A stretch of DNA of 64,000 bases from Hymenobacter rubripertinctus (GCF_003583925.1 NZ_QYCN01000001.1:170095-234094), one strand, 5' to 3'. Counted from the first letter of the stretch, positions 50,278-59,811 are shown. Numbers and translations are program-made. The notes: generated by a model not told the origin, from the sequence alone.

Positions 50278-50478
50278 ATGATCATCGTACAAATCAAAGA
50301 AAACGAGTCGGTTGACCGTGCGCTCAAGCGCTTCAAGAAGAAATTCGAGCGCACCGGCGTTCTGAAAGAGTTGCGTCGCCGTACGTTCTTCCAAAAGCCG
50401 TCCATCACCAACCGCAAGCTGAAGCAGAAGGCTATCTACAAGCTCTCTACTTACGGCCCGGACGCGCAGCCTAAGTAG
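50278..50478 (+). CDS. rpsU: Small ribosomal subunit protein bS21
   Basis: A 66-residue bS21, of normal Bacteroidota length. It joins the 30S platform near the anti-Shine-Dalgarno end of 16S rRNA. The start [20 protein letters not shown] and the basic [20 protein letters not shown] are diagnostic. In Bacteroidota bS21 takes part in occluding the anti-Shine-Dalgarno sequence, which fits the lack of SD motifs seen here. It has its own strong promoter and terminator. Confidence 0.97.
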   Translation: MIIVQIKENESVDRALKRFKKKFERTGVLKELRRRTFFQKPSITNRKLKQKAIYKLSTYGPDAQPK

Positions 50479-50514
50479 CCCGACGTCTACGGTTTACCCG
50501 TTTTTCGAGCCGAT

Positions 50515-50558
50515 AACCCACCCGATACTCCTTTCCGGAGTAAATCGGGTGGGTTTTT
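50515..50558 (+). terminator. Intrinsic terminator after rpsU
   Basis: AACCCACCCGAT and ATCGGGTGGGTT form a 12-bp stem with an inner ACTCC/GGAGT mini-stem, followed by TTTTT. It ends rpsU transcription 37 bp past the stop. Confidence 0.92.
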
Positions 50559-50638
50559 CGTGCGGATGGCCGCTGGTTTTTTTCCTGCGCTGAAATCCCT
50601 ACATTGGTTGCCCGACCCCCAGGGCCGGCCCCCGAAGT

Positions 50639-51526
50639 ATGGAGTTATTTTTTGACTACTTGCGGTTCGAAAAGCGTTACAGCCCGCACACGGTCGTGTC
50701 TTACCAGACTGATCTGAGGCAGTTTGCTGAGTTTCTGCACAGCACCTACGAACTGGCTGAGCCCGCCCAGGCCGATCATACGCTCGTCCGTTCCTGGGTG
50801 GTGCAACTTATGCAGCAGCAGCGCGACCCGCGTACGGTGAACCGGAAGATTGCCTGCCTGCGCTCCTATTACAGCTACCTGCTGCGCACCGGCCGGATTC
50901 AAAAAAATCCGATGCTGCGCATCACCTCGCCCAAAGTGGCCAAAAAGCTCCCCGAGTTCGTGCCCGAAGAAGCGCTTAACGGGCTGCTCAACTCCTTTGC
51001 TTTTCCCGACACCTTCGCCGGCATCCGCGACCAGTTGATTCTGGAGCTTCTCTACGGCACCGGCATTCGGCTCTCGGAGCTCATTGGCATCCGGCCCACC
51101 GATCTGAGCTTGCCCGGCCGTACGGTGCGCGTAACCGGCAAGGGCAACAAGCAGCGCATCGTGCCGCTCAACCCCACCCTGGTACTGGTGCTGGAGCGTT
51201 ATATAGCGCGGCAGGAGCAGGAATTTGGGGCGGGCAGCAACGCCGAAGGCGCGCTGCTCGTTACGGATAAAGGAGAATCGCTCTACGAAAAGTTTGTTTA
51301 CCGTACCGTGAAGCACTATTTGAGTCAGATTACCACGGCTACTGGCCAGCAGCACCCCCACGTGCTGCGGCACTCGTTCGCCACGCATCTGCTCAGCAAA
51401 GGGGCTGATCTGAACGCCATTAAGGAGCTGCTCGGACACGCCAATCTGGCAGCCACCCAGGTATACACCCACCTGAGTATCGACAAACTCAGGTCGGTTT
51501 TTGAGAAGGCCCATCCCAAGGCCTGA
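50639..51526 (+). CDS. Tyrosine recombinase, XerC/XerD family
   Basis: A 295-residue tyrosine recombinase with the usual SAM-like N-terminal domain (about 1-90) and catalytic domain. The catalytic residues are visible: Arg144 in YGTGIRLSEL, Lys168 in VTGKGNK, His241 and Arg244 in HVLRHSFATHLL, His267 in LLGHANLAATQ and nucleophile Tyr276 in VYTH. The length and context (rpsU upstream, HPF downstream) match the chromosomal Xer recombinase of Bacteroidota, which resolves chromosome dimers at dif. It is not accompanied by phage or transposon genes. XerC and XerD cannot be told apart here. Confidence 0.93.
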   Translation: MELFFDYLRFEKRYSPHTVVSYQTDLRQFAEFLHSTYELAEPAQADHTLVRSWVVQLMQQQRDPRTVNRKIACLRSYYSYLLRTGRIQKNPMLRITSPKVAKKLPEFVPEEALNGLLNSFAFPDTFAGIRDQLILELLYGTGIRLSELIGIRPTDLSLPGRTVRVTGKGNKQRIVPLNPTLVLVLERYIARQEQEFGAGSNAEGALLVTDKGESLYEKFVYRTVKHYLSQITTATGQQHPHVLRHSFATHLLSKGADLNAIKELLGHANLAATQVYTHLSIDKLRSVFEKAHPKA

Positions 51527-51561
51527 ATTTGTTTCTTTTTTTACTCTTAACCCCCCCGTCG

Positions 51562-51861
51562 ATGAAAGTACAGACGCATTCGGTCCATTTTGATGCCGAC
51601 CAAAAACTGCTCGATTTCATCCAGAAACGCCTCGACAAACTCGAAACCTTCTATGACCGCGTCACGGAAGGCGAAGTGATTCTGAAGCTGAACAATAAGG
51701 ACGGTGTTGCCAACAAGACCGTGGAAATAAAGCTGCTCGTACCCGGTGCCACCCTCTTCTGCCAGGAGGAAGCGCCCACGTTTGAAGCTGCCACCGACGC
51801 CGCCTACGAATGCATGCGCCGCCAGCTCATGAAGCACAAGGAGAAACTGGTGAACTATTAA
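51562..51861 (+). CDS. hpf: Ribosome hibernation promoting factor, short form
   Basis: A 99-residue HPF/RaiA-family protein from the ATG at 51562; the in-frame extension to 51529 lacks family features. Hallmarks are VQTHSVHFDADQKLLDFIQK, RLDKLETFYDRVTEGEVILK and the conserved C-terminal TFEAATDAAYECMRRQLMKH. It binds the 30S decoding centre in stationary phase. The lack of the C-terminal dimerisation domain makes it the short type. It follows the recombinase by 35 bp and is probably cotranscribed, as is common in Bacteroidota. Confidence 0.94.
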   Translation: MKVQTHSVHFDADQKLLDFIQKRLDKLETFYDRVTEGEVILKLNNKDGVANKTVEIKLLVPGATLFCQEEAPTFEAATDAAYECMRRQLMKHKEKLVNY

Positions 51862-51873
51862 CCCGGCGGTTGC

Positions 51874-51951
51874 AGCCTGATGTTTGAGCCCATAACAAAG
51901 CCCCGCCTGAATCGTCAGGCGGGGCTTTGTTATGAGCTCAAACATCAGGCT
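51874..51951. terminator. Bidirectional hairpin terminator between hpf and metK
   Basis: Arms 51874-51910 and 51915-51951 (37 nt each) match with one exception around the tetraloop ATCG. The core AAAGCCCCGCCTGA resembles a normal terminator with T-rich flanks on both strands. It extends into the metK stop codon, so it serves both convergent genes. Confidence 0.92.
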
Positions 51952-53212
51952 ACAGACCAAATTCGGCTTTGATGCGGTCCACGTAGTCCAGCTTTTCCCA
52001 GGTAAAGGTTTCCACCGTTTTGGTGCTGCCATCGGGCAGGCTTACCGTTTTGGTGCCGGCTTCGCGGCCCATGTGGCCATAGGCAGCCGACTCGGCAAAG
52101 ATGGGGTTCTGGAGGCCCAGCCGCTGCACGATGGCGTAGGGGCGCAGATCGAAGAGGCGCTGTACCTTCTCGGCAATCTGGCCGTCGGTGAGCTTGTCGC
52201 CGTTGGCGGCAGTAGCGTTGGTGGTGTTGTAGGTCGTCACGAATACGCCCACCGGCTTGGCCACCCCGATGGCATAGGCCACCTGCACGAGCACCTGGTC
52301 GGCCACACCGGCGGCCACCAGGTTTTTAGCGATGTGCCGGGCCGCGTAGGCCGCCGAGCGGTCGACTTTGCTGGAATCCTTGCCCGAGAAAGCGCCGCCG
52401 CCGTGGGCTCCCTTACCGCCGTAGGTATCGACGATAATTTTACGACCCGTCAGGCCGGAGTCGCCGTGGGGACCACCGATGACGAATTTACCGGTCGGGT
52501 TGATGTGGTAGATGATGTCGGCGGTGAACAGGCGTTGGGTATCGGCATCGAGCTGGGCCTTCACGCGGGGCACCAGAATGGTGCGGATGTCCTCATCGAT
52601 CCGGCGGAGCATCTCGGCTTCGGTGGCCGCAAACTCATCGTGCTGGGTGCTGACCACGATGGTTTCAATGGCCTCCGGCGTGTTGTCGTCGGCGTAGCGG
52701 ATGGTTACCTGGCTTTTGGCATCGGGGCGCAGGTAGGTCATTTCCTGGCCGGCCTTGCGGATGGCAGAGAGTTCGCGCAGCAAACGGTGCGACAAGTCGA
52801 GGGCCAGGGGCATGTAGTTGGCCGTTTCCTTGGTGGCGTACCCGAACATCATGCCCTGGTCGCCGGCACCCTGTTCTTCGGCCGTCGCACGCTCCACACC
52901 CTGGTTGATGTCGGGCGACTGTTCGTGCAGCTTGTTGAGCACCTCGCAGGTGTCGGCGTTGAACAGATACTCGGGCTTGTTGTAGCCGATGCGGCGAATC
53001 ACTTCCCGGATAATGGGCTCCGCTTCTACGTGGGCCGTGGATTTGATTTCGCCGGCAACCAAGGCAAAATCGGTGGTTACCAGGGTTTCGCAGGCCACTT
53101 TTGCAGTGGGGTCCTGGCGCAGATATTCGTCGAGGATGGCGTCGGAAATCTGGTCGGCTACTTTATCAGGGTGGCCTTCCGAAACAGATTCGGAAGTGAA
53201 CAGGTAGGGCAT
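51950..53212 (-). CDS. metK: S-adenosylmethionine synthase
   Basis: A 420-residue MetK. It makes S-adenosylmethionine from ATP and methionine. Diagnostic segments are [20 protein letters not shown] (ATP/Met site), [56 protein letters not shown] and [11 protein letters not shown]. The start [16 protein letters not shown] is canonical. The likely promoter is TAGCTTTG at 53289-53296 (minus strand), an exact -7 match. Confidence 0.97.
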   Translation of the reverse strand: MPYLFTSESVSEGHPDKVADQISDAILDEYLRQDPTAKVACETLVTTDFALVAGEIKSTAHVEAEPIIREVIRRIGYNKPEYLFNADTCEVLNKLHEQSPDINQGVERATAEEQGAGDQGMMFGYATKETANYMPLALDLSHRLLRELSAIRKAGQEMTYLRPDAKSQVTIRYADDNTPEAIETIVVSTQHDEFAATEAEMLRRIDEDIRTILVPRVKAQLDADTQRLFTADIIYHINPTGKFVIGGPHGDSGLTGRKIIVDTYGGKGAHGGGAFSGKDSSKVDRSAAYAARHIAKNLVAAGVADQVLVQVAYAIGVAKPVGVFVTTYNTTNATAANGDKLTDGQIAEKVQRLFDLRPYAIVQRLGLQNPIFAESAAYGHMGREAGTKTVSLPDGSTKTVETFTWEKLDYVDRIKAEFGL

Positions 53213-53548
53213 CGGCTGGATGAGGTAGAAGTACGCGAGAGGCCGGTAGCCCCTGCCCCACTACGGCCGAAGGGCCAACATGGGGCCGCAAAGCTACGAG
53301 TTTTATGGAAGTTAGCCGAAGCTGTTTCCCAAGAGAAGCCGAAACCTTTACGCGCTGAGTCAACCCACAACTTCCGGTTTCGTTTAGGCCCCGGAGCAGT
53401 TTTTGGTTTCGTTGCCCGATAAGGAAACGACTTTCCGCTCTTCTGGTGGCCCCGCTGCTGGCAAGTGCGCCCGCCAGCAGCGGGGCCAGCGCATTACCTT
53501 CCCTACCAGCCCGTTTCGTTCCACAACAAGCGCTGCTGCTGCTGCGCG
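53213..53548. other. Intergenic region between metK and S9 peptidase genes
   Basis: No gene is seen. The metK -7 element TAGCTTTG lies at 53289-53296 on the minus strand. A perfect 16-bp inverted repeat (53447-53462 and 53473-53488, TGGCCCCGCTGCTGGC, 10-nt loop) is positioned downstream of the S9 peptidase gene and may end or stabilise its transcript; it has no T-run. Confidence 0.65.
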
Positions 53549-56002
53549 CTACTCCCCGCCCGTACTACCTGCTGCCGTTCCGGCGGGCTTCAGGTTTTCC
53601 TCGAACAGCCTGAGAATGCGGCGGTACTCGTCGGTCCAGGAGGAGGGCTCCACGAAACCGTGGTTTTCGACCGGGTACACGGCCAGTTCCCAGTTCTCCT
53701 TTTTGAGCTCGATGAGGCGCTGGCTCAGACGCACGATATCCTGGAAGTGCACGTTGGTATCGACCATGCCGTGGCACATGAGCAGGTGCCCTTTGAGGCC
53801 GGCGGCGTAGTTGATGGGCGAGGAGCGGGCGTAGGCCAGCGAGTCGTTGTAGGGCTCGTTGAGGATGTTGTCGGTGTAGCCGTGGTTGTAGTGGGCCCAG
53901 TCGGTAACGGAGCGCAGGGCGGCCCCGGCCTGGAACACGTCGGGCTGGGTGAACATGGCCATCAGGGTGATGAAGCCGCCGTAGGAGCCGCCGTAAATGC
54001 CGATGCGCTGGGGGCTGACGCCGTATTTCTCGGTCAGGAGCTTGGCCCCGTCCACCTGGTCGGTGAGGTCTTTGCCGCCCATGTAGCGGTAGATGCCGGT
54101 GCGCACGTCGCGGCCGTAGCCAGCCGAGCCCCGGTAGTCGATATCGAGCACCGTGTAGCCTTTATCCACCAGCAGGTTGTGGAACATGTACTCGCGGAAG
54201 TAGCTGCTCCACCACTTGTGGGCGTTCTGGAGGTAGCCTGCGCCGTGCACGAATACCACGGCCGGGCCCTGGGCCTGGGGGTTACTGGGGCGGTAGAGGC
54301 GGGCATACACGCCGGCCCCGTCGCGGGCCTTGTACTCGATTACCTCGGGCTGGCGCCAGGCGTAGCTCTCGAATTCGGGCGTCGTGCTGTGGGTGAGGCG
54401 GCGCAGTTTGGCCCCCGGCTTGTTGTCCATGGTGTACAGCTCCCAGGGCGTATTGCTGGTGCTGTAGCGCAGGGCCCAGGTTTTCTCGTCGGGCGAGAGG
54501 GTGGCTTCGTCGTAGCCGCCGGGCTGGGTGGTGAGCTGGGTGAGCGCGCCACCTCCTACCGGCATCCGGTAAAGGTGCTGCTCGCCGGGGTGGGTTTTGT
54601 TGGCCAGCAGGTACCACGTTTTGCCGTCGCGGCTGAGCTGGGTTTTCTGCACCTCGAACGCGCCGCTGGTCAGGGCCTGCTTCTGGCCGCTGACGATGTC
54701 GTAGCTATAAAGGTGGGAGTAGCCGGTGGCCTCGCTCTGGAACCAGAGGTGGCGCGAATCAGGCAGCCAGCCCACGTTGCCCTCGTCGTAACCAATGCCG
54801 GGGCCGTTGATCCAGGCATCGTCGTGCTGGCGGTCGAGGAGCTTGATTTTCTGGGTGGCCGGGTCGAGGCCCACGATCCAGCGGTCCTTGTTGTCGGTGC
54901 TGCGGATGACGAGGAAGGCGTGCTGCCCGTCGGGCGACCAGAACGGGCCGAAGGGTGCCACCCGGCGCTGATCGGGGGCCGGTTTCTCCGTTTTGGCCGT
55001 TTTGGCCGCTTTCGCCGAATCGGCGGGCGCGGGGGCCTGGGCTTTCAGCTGATACTCTTTGCGGTAGGCCGGCTGCTCGTCGAGGCCCTTTAGCTCCGCG
55101 TAACCCAGCACGAAAGTCGTGTCGCGGCCCACGTCGTAGAGGCCGAGCTGGTAGGCCGTCTGCGCCGCGCCCACTTTGGTGCGGGTGTTGATATCCTCCG
55201 TGAAGCCCGAGGCCGTCACGAAGTTGGGCACCAGGGCCACTTTCTCGGCCGAGGGCTCCTGGGCCAGGGTGTAGGTCACGTAGCGGCCATCGGGGGCGAG
55301 GCGCAGGTTGCGCACGGTCTGGGTGCCGAGCCAGATGGCCTTGGGCCGCAGCCGGGCCAGCGCCTTCTGCTGCTGTTGCCGGGCCTTGGCGTCCTGCTCC
55401 TTGCCGCGCAGCACCTCAAACAAAGCCAGTTGCTGGGCTTTGAGGAATTTCTCGGCCTTCTCCGTGGGCTCGCCGGTAGCCGGGCGGTTACCCTTGCGGA
55501 AATCGGTGCGCTGGGTGGTTTCGCCGGTGGCGGGGTCCCAGGTGAACAGGTTGCCGCCGCGGGTGTAGCTGATGGCCTGGTCCTGCAACGCGAAGTGCGG
55601 ATCGGTTTCCTGCTCGGCCGTGTTGGTAACGCGCCGGATGCGCTGGGTTTTGAGGTCGAGCAAATAAATGTCGCCGGCCTTTTCGTAGAGCTTGCGGGCG
55701 TAGCGCCGGTCGTACTCGCCCTCGGCAGCGGGCAACCCCGGCTGTTCACGCAGGCTTACCTTGCGGGCTACCCCCCCGACGGGGGCGATGCGGTAGAGCG
55801 AATCGCGGCGGGCCTTTTCGGGATTCCAGCTAAAGTAGATGGCCTTGCCATCTTCGGCCCAGGAAATATTGGAGGGCGAAGTACCGAGCCACTGGGCCGG
55901 GTCGCGCATGATTTTCTCGACGGTAAGCGGGCCAAGTTGCTGGGCCTGGGCGGTGCCGGCCAGCAGAAGCGCCGCCAGGGGCAGCAGGTAGCGGTGGGTC
56001 AT
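53549..56002 (-). CDS. S9-family prolyl oligopeptidase/dipeptidyl peptidase
   Basis: An 817-residue secreted protease from the ATG at 56002, with a signal peptide ending AGTAQAQ; the frame is open further but extends into an inverted repeat. An eight-bladed-type propeller (about 25-560) includes WAEDGKAIYFSW and GPFWSPDGQHAFLVI. The catalytic alpha/beta-hydrolase domain (about 570-817) has Ser673 in YGGSYGGF, Asp748 in GMVDTNVHF and His781 in ENHGF. This is the dipeptidyl peptidase IV-like arrangement, removing N-terminal dipeptides or short peptides in the periplasm. An HD hydrolase lies upstream, separated by an inverted repeat. Confidence 0.94.
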   Translation of the reverse strand: MTHRYLLPLAALLLAGTAQAQQLGPLTVEKIMRDPAQWLGTSPSNISWAEDGKAIYFSWNPEKARRDSLYRIAPVGGVARKVSLREQPGLPAAEGEYDRRYARKLYEKAGDIYLLDLKTQRIRRVTNTAEQETDPHFALQDQAISYTRGGNLFTWDPATGETTQRTDFRKGNRPATGEPTEKAEKFLKAQQLALFEVLRGKEQDAKARQQQQKALARLRPKAIWLGTQTVRNLRLAPDGRYVTYTLAQEPSAEKVALVPNFVTASGFTEDINTRTKVGAAQTAYQLGLYDVGRDTTFVLGYAELKGLDEQPAYRKEYQLKAQAPAPADSAKAAKTAKTEKPAPDQRRVAPFGPFWSPDGQHAFLVIRSTDNKDRWIVGLDPATQKIKLLDRQHDDAWINGPGIGYDEGNVGWLPDSRHLWFQSEATGYSHLYSYDIVSGQKQALTSGAFEVQKTQLSRDGKTWYLLANKTHPGEQHLYRMPVGGGALTQLTTQPGGYDEATLSPDEKTWALRYSTSNTPWELYTMDNKPGAKLRRLTHSTTPEFESYAWRQPEVIEYKARDGAGVYARLYRPSNPQAQGPAVVFVHGAGYLQNAHKWWSSYFREYMFHNLLVDKGYTVLDIDYRGSAGYGRDVRTGIYRYMGGKDLTDQVDGAKLLTEKYGVSPQRIGIYGGSYGGFITLMAMFTQPDVFQAGAALRSVTDWAHYNHGYTDNILNEPYNDSLAYARSSPINYAAGLKGHLLMCHGMVDTNVHFQDIVRLSQRLIELKKENWELAVYPVENHGFVEPSSWTDEYRRILRLFEENLKPAGTAAGSTGGE

Positions 56003-56059
56003 AAGGGGCAGGTTTGAGCGGGAAGGTAAGGGACGCGGCCGGAACGGCGGCGTTGCGCC

Positions 56060-56145
56060 GTAGCACGAAGCGCCGGCTTCGCGTGTCGCTGCTGACTTCA
56101 AAACGATTCTGTTCAACAAAACGCGAAGCTGGCGCTTCGCGCTAC
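56060..56145. repeat. Inverted repeat between HD hydrolase and S9 peptidase
   Basis: Arms 56060-56084 and 56121-56145 (25 nt) have two mismatches. The left arm is based on GTAGCACGAAGCGCCGGCTT. The right arm overlaps the stop codon of the HD gene, so the hairpin would form directly at its 3' end. Confidence 0.88.
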
Positions 56146-56759
56146 AGCCCGTTCAACTCTGCCCGCAGGTTGCGGCGGGCCGCCGCATCCAGCCGCTCCC
56201 GGAACTCGGCGGTACGGTACAGCTCCGGCGTGTTCAGCAGTTGCTCCAGCACCTTGCGACGGCCCCGGCGGTAGAGAAAATTGGGCACGAGGCGGTACTC
56301 CTGCCGGATCTGGCGGGCGTATTCGGCATATGCGGCCGGCTCCGCCCCTAGCACGCGCAGGTCGGCATCGAGGAAGAAATCCAGGTCGGGGGCCGGGGCA
56401 TGGGGCGCGGTGTGGTGGGCAGTACATTCGATGAGGTAAGCCACCCGCGCCTGCCGCTCTAAACTGAGGTTGGTGCGGGCCAGAAACTGCCGGGCCAGCT
56501 CGGCGCTGCGGGTTTCATTTTCCGACGAGAGGTAGTCGTACACCGCGTCGTGAAACCAGATGGCCAGCTCCAGCACCGGCCGGTCCTTAACCAGTTCAAC
56601 GTACTCGTCTACCGTAGCCAGCAGGGTTTGTACGTGGTGCAGGTTGTGGTAGTAGCGGCCCGGGCCGTCGTAGGCCGCTACGAGCTGCTGGTACGTGGCG
56701 TCGCGCAGGGCCGCGTCGGGTAGCAGGGGGCTTACGAGGGCGTTCCAGCGGGTTTGCAT
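56142..56759 (-). CDS. HD-domain phosphohydrolase-like protein
   Basis: A 205-residue helical protein of the predicted metal-dependent HD superfamily. The metal motif is split as YHNLHHVQTLL near 37-47 and AIWFHDAVYDYLSSENETRS near 66-85, with a further His/Asp in TAHH and DLDFFLDADLRVLG. Relatives are widespread and poorly characterised; a phosphatase or nucleotidase role is possible. The start ATG at 56759 is well placed. No clear operon partner; it precedes the S9 peptidase on the same strand with an inverted repeat between. Confidence 0.87.
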   Translation of the reverse strand: MQTRWNALVSPLLPDAALRDATYQQLVAAYDGPGRYYHNLHHVQTLLATVDEYVELVKDRPVLELAIWFHDAVYDYLSSENETRSAELARQFLARTNLSLERQARVAYLIECTAHHTAPHAPAPDLDFFLDADLRVLGAEPAAYAEYARQIRQEYRLVPNFLYRRGRRKVLEQLLNTPELYRTAEFRERLDAAARRNLRAELNGL

Positions 56760-56816
56760 GGGAAGGGTTTAGTGCTGTCAACAAAACGACGTTCTTCCAT
56801 CGTTGGCTAATTTCCC

Positions 56817-57251
56817 TCAATTCCCCGTGGGCACACCGTAGGGGTTGGCTTTCTTGATTTCCAGGTAGCGGTCGGGGGCGACCAGATCCTGGAAGCCGAA
56901 GCGGCGGTAAAGGCCGTGGGCGTCGAGGGTGGCCAGCAGAAACCGGCGCAACCCCTGCAACTCAGGGTGTTCGAATACGGCCTGCATGAGCTGCTTACCC
57001 AGGCTCTGGCCCTGGAATTCGGGTAGCACGAATACGTCGCAGAGCCAGGCGAAGGTGGCGTAATCAGTGACAACGCGGGCAAAGGCGGCCTGCCGGCCAT
57101 CGGGGGCGTAGAGGCCGAAGTTGAGCGAGTTTGTAAGCGCCCGGTCCAGGGTTTCGCGGGGCATGCCCAGGGCCCAGTAGGACTGCTGGCTGAGGTAGTC
57201 GTGAATCAGGGCCACGTCGAGGCGGGCAGGGTCGGTGCTGACGGTGAACAT
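56817..57251 (-). CDS. GNAT-family N-acetyltransferase
   Basis: A 144-residue GNAT from the ATG at 57251. The acetyl-CoA-binding core is visible in WLCDVFVLPEFQGQSLGKQL (motif A, Q-x-x-G-x-G/A variant QGQSLG), and RFLLATLDAHGLYRRFGFQD is the usual motif B ending in a YxxxGF-like helix-strand. N-terminal SYWALGMPRETLDRALTNSL is typical of a widespread subfamily of small GNATs. Substrate not known. It is divergent from the secreted sugar dehydrogenase gene, with 126 bp between starts. Confidence 0.9.
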   Translation of the reverse strand: MFTVSTDPARLDVALIHDYLSQQSYWALGMPRETLDRALTNSLNFGLYAPDGRQAAFARVVTDYATFAWLCDVFVLPEFQGQSLGKQLMQAVFEHPELQGLRRFLLATLDAHGLYRRFGFQDLVAPDRYLEIKKANPYGVPTGN

Positions 57252-57377
57252 GGGCGGGCGGAAATTGGCGGGAGGCCGCAAGAACGGCAGCCGCCGCCAG
57301 AAACGGTTGCCGCTTGCCTACTGAGCCCGCCCTTTTGCTTATCTTCCCAGGCCAACCACCACCGCAACTCCTTGCCC

Positions 57378-58745
57378 ATGAACCGCATCCATTCCCTGCT
57401 AACGGCGGCGCTGCTAAGTACTGCTGCTCCCCTAGCCGCCCAAACCACTACTTTCGCCGTGGGCGCCACCACCGTTACGGCCGCTCCCCTCACTACGGGC
57501 CTCACCATCCCCTGGGAGCTGGTGTGGGGTCCCGACAATTTCCTCTGGATGACGGAGCGCGGGGGCCGCATCAGCCGCGTGAACCCCACTACGGGCACGG
57601 TGCTGCCCCTGCTACAGGTGCCCGACGTAACGCCTGCCGGCGAAAGCGGCCTGTTGGGCATGGTGCTACACCCCGATTTTGCCACCTTGCCCTACCTCTA
57701 CATCGTCTACAACTACACCGATAACGGGCTGAAGGAAAAGCTGGTACGCTACACCTACTCGGCTACGGCCGGCACGCTGAGCAGCCCCCTGGTGCTGCTC
57801 GACGGCATCATTTCCACTACCACCCACAGCGGCTCGCGCTTGCTCATCCTCGCCGACCGCACCCTGCTCATGAGCACCGGCGACGCCCAACTGCGGCCCG
57901 AAGCCCAGAATATGGCTTCGCTCAACGGCAAAATCCTGCGCCTGAACCTCGACGGGACCGTGCCGGCCGACAACCCCACCCCCGGCAGCCCGGTGTATAG
58001 CTTCGGCCACCGCAACCCCCAGGGCCTGACGCAGCTACCCACCGGCCAGATCATCAGCTCTGAGCACGGCGACGCCATCGAGGACGAAATCAACCTGATT
58101 GAGAAAGGCCGCAACTACGGCTGGCCCAACGTGGAAGGCGTGTGCAACACCACCGACGAGCTGGCCTTCTGCGCCGCCAACAACGTGCGCGAGCCCCTGG
58201 TTACCTGGACGCCTACCATTGCCACCGCCGGCCTGCAGTTCTACAACTCGCCGGCCATTCCGGAGTGGCGCGGCAGCCTGCTGCTAGCAACTCTCAAGGC
58301 CTCCAAGCTTATTCAGCTGCGCCTCAACGCCACCAACAACGGCATCAGCGGCCAGCAGGATTTCCTGACGGGCGTTTACGGGCGGCTGCGGGCCGTGTGC
58401 GTGTCGCCGCAGGGACGCGTGTACCTGAGCACCAGCAACAACGCGGCCGGCGCCGACCAGCTGGTGGTGCTCGAAAACCGCGACTTTGTAGTGACGGCCA
58501 CCACCGGCGCGGCCGCCGTCCAACTGCGCCTCTATCCCAATCCGGCCCAACGCACCGTCATGCTGGAACTGCCCGCGCCAACGGCCGCTGCTACGGTTAT
58601 AGTCCGCGACGCGCTGGGCCGCACCGTGCGCACCATCCGTTTCCCGGCTGGCCAAACCCGGCTCACGCTGTCAGTTGAGGGGTTGACGCCGGGTTTATAC
58701 TCGGTACAGACTGGCCGCAGCACTCAGCGGTTGGTAGTGGAGTGA
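57378..58745 (+). CDS. Secreted PQQ-type sugar dehydrogenase-like protein with type IX secretion tail
   Basis: A 455-residue protein from the ATG at 57378, which gives a signal peptide ending PLAAQ; the open frame upstream overlaps the divergent gene. The six-bladed propeller shows TIPWELVWGPDNFLWMTERG, ESGLLGMVLHPDF, YSFGHRNPQGLTQL, SSEHGDAIEDEINLIEKGRN and YGWPNVEG, typical of soluble PQQ-glucose-dehydrogenase-like/sorbosone dehydrogenases. The last 80 residues are a Por-type sorting domain (LRLYPNPAQRTVMLELP to the end), so it should be secreted by the type IX system. It is distinct from the lipoprotein relative at 39126-40463, which lacks this tail. Confidence 0.92.
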   Translation: MNRIHSLLTAALLSTAAPLAAQTTTFAVGATTVTAAPLTTGLTIPWELVWGPDNFLWMTERGGRISRVNPTTGTVLPLLQVPDVTPAGESGLLGMVLHPDFATLPYLYIVYNYTDNGLKEKLVRYTYSATAGTLSSPLVLLDGIISTTTHSGSRLLILADRTLLMSTGDAQLRPEAQNMASLNGKILRLNLDGTVPADNPTPGSPVYSFGHRNPQGLTQLPTGQIISSEHGDAIEDEINLIEKGRNYGWPNVEGVCNTTDELAFCAANNVREPLVTWTPTIATAGLQFYNSPAIPEWRGSLLLATLKASKLIQLRLNATNNGISGQQDFLTGVYGRLRAVCVSPQGRVYLSTSNNAAGADQLVVLENRDFVVTATTGAAAVQLRLYPNPAQRTVMLELPAPTAAATVIVRDALGRTVRTIRFPAGQTRLTLSVEGLTPGLYSVQTGRSTQRLVVE

Positions 58746-58764
58746 GGCGCAACGGCAGAACAGT

Positions 58765-59757
58765 TCATTCGCTCAGCCCCAGCGCGTGCCGCTCGTTCTT
58801 GGCCACGTTGGCCAGGGTCCAGGTGATTTCGCGGGTGAACGGATGCTGGCGGACGGGGCAGGCGGCCACGTGGCAGTGCGAGCAGGCCGAAAACGTGCAG
58901 GGGTCGGCGTGCACGAACATCTCGACCGGCACGCCGAACTCCTGGGTTACGACTTCCTCGATGCCGTGGACTTGTTCGTGGGTTTGCTCCAGGCTCAGGT
59001 AGTAAGGCATCGTTACGTGGCAGTCGATGTGCAGGCTGGCGCCGTAGCGCTGCACGCGCAGGTTGTGCACGTCGATCCAGCTTGGCTGGCGATGCTCCTG
59101 CAGCTCGGCCACTACCTGCTGCACGGTAGTCACGTCGGCCTCGTCCATAAGGCCCGACACCGAGCGGCGCACCATGCGGTAGCCGTTCACTACGATGAAC
59201 ACGCCCAGCAGCAGCGCCGCCAGCGAGTCGTAGAGCACGTTGCCGGTGAGGATGACCAAACCCAGCGCCACGCACGAAACAAACGTGCTCACGGCGTCGA
59301 GGTAGAGGTGCTGGCCGTCGCCGACCAAGGCCGGTGAGTGGTGCTCGCGGCCCGCCCGCACCAGCAGGAAACCGACGACCAGGTTCACGAGGGCCGTGGC
59401 GGCCAGCAGCGCAATGCCCCAGTCGGGCCGGGCCACGGCGTGGGGGTGCAGCAGGCTCTGGAGGGCCGCATAGAACACGTAGCCACCGGCTATCAGAATC
59501 AGCCCGCCTTCGAAACCTACCGACAGATACTCGATTTTACCGTGGCCGTAGGGGTGGTTTTCGTCCTTGGGCAGGCTGGCCAGGTAGATGCTGTAAAGCG
59601 CAAAACCGCTGGCCACCACGTTGATAATGGATTCCAACGCGTCTGTCAGTACCACCTGGGAACGGGTGACGGCCCAGGCATAGAATTTTATTCCAATCAG
59701 CCCCACGCTTACCACGAGCGAGAGAATGGCGTAGCGGGTTTTCAGCGGTAAGGGCAT
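58765..59757 (-). CDS. Cation diffusion facilitator metal exporter with Cys-rich tail
   Basis: A 330-residue CDF protein from the ATG at 59757; an upstream ATG at 59808 is in frame but less likely. Six membrane segments are expected. The metal sites are VLTDALESIINVVASG in TM2 and QHLYLDAVSTFVSCV in TM5; HPYGHGKIEYLSVGFEGGLI is the conserved cytoplasmic loop. The cytoplasmic domain (about 205-290) has the usual ferredoxin-like strands (HNLRVQRYGASLHIDCHVTM). The extreme C-terminus adds CTFSACSHCHVAACPVR, with four Cys and a His, which may bind extra metal. It lies next to an Nramp-type importer, divergent by 316 bp. Substrate is probably Zn, Fe or Mn. Confidence 0.92.
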   Translation of the reverse strand: MPLPLKTRYAILSLVVSVGLIGIKFYAWAVTRSQVVLTDALESIINVVASGFALYSIYLASLPKDENHPYGHGKIEYLSVGFEGGLILIAGGYVFYAALQSLLHPHAVARPDWGIALLAATALVNLVVGFLLVRAGREHHSPALVGDGQHLYLDAVSTFVSCVALGLVILTGNVLYDSLAALLLGVFIVVNGYRMVRRSVSGLMDEADVTTVQQVVAELQEHRQPSWIDVHNLRVQRYGASLHIDCHVTMPYYLSLEQTHEQVHGIEEVVTQEFGVPVEMFVHADPCTFSACSHCHVAACPVRQHPFTREITWTLANVAKNERHALGLSE

Positions 59758-59811
59758 GGCAAAGCAGATAGGAAGGCGCAAGCTACTAAAGTGGGGGGAG
59801 CTAGTCACACG

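Noticed and set aside
50639..51526. Integrase of a mobile element
   Set aside because: It is flanked by rpsU and hpf with no phage, transposon or attachment-site features, so a housekeeping Xer recombinase is more likely.
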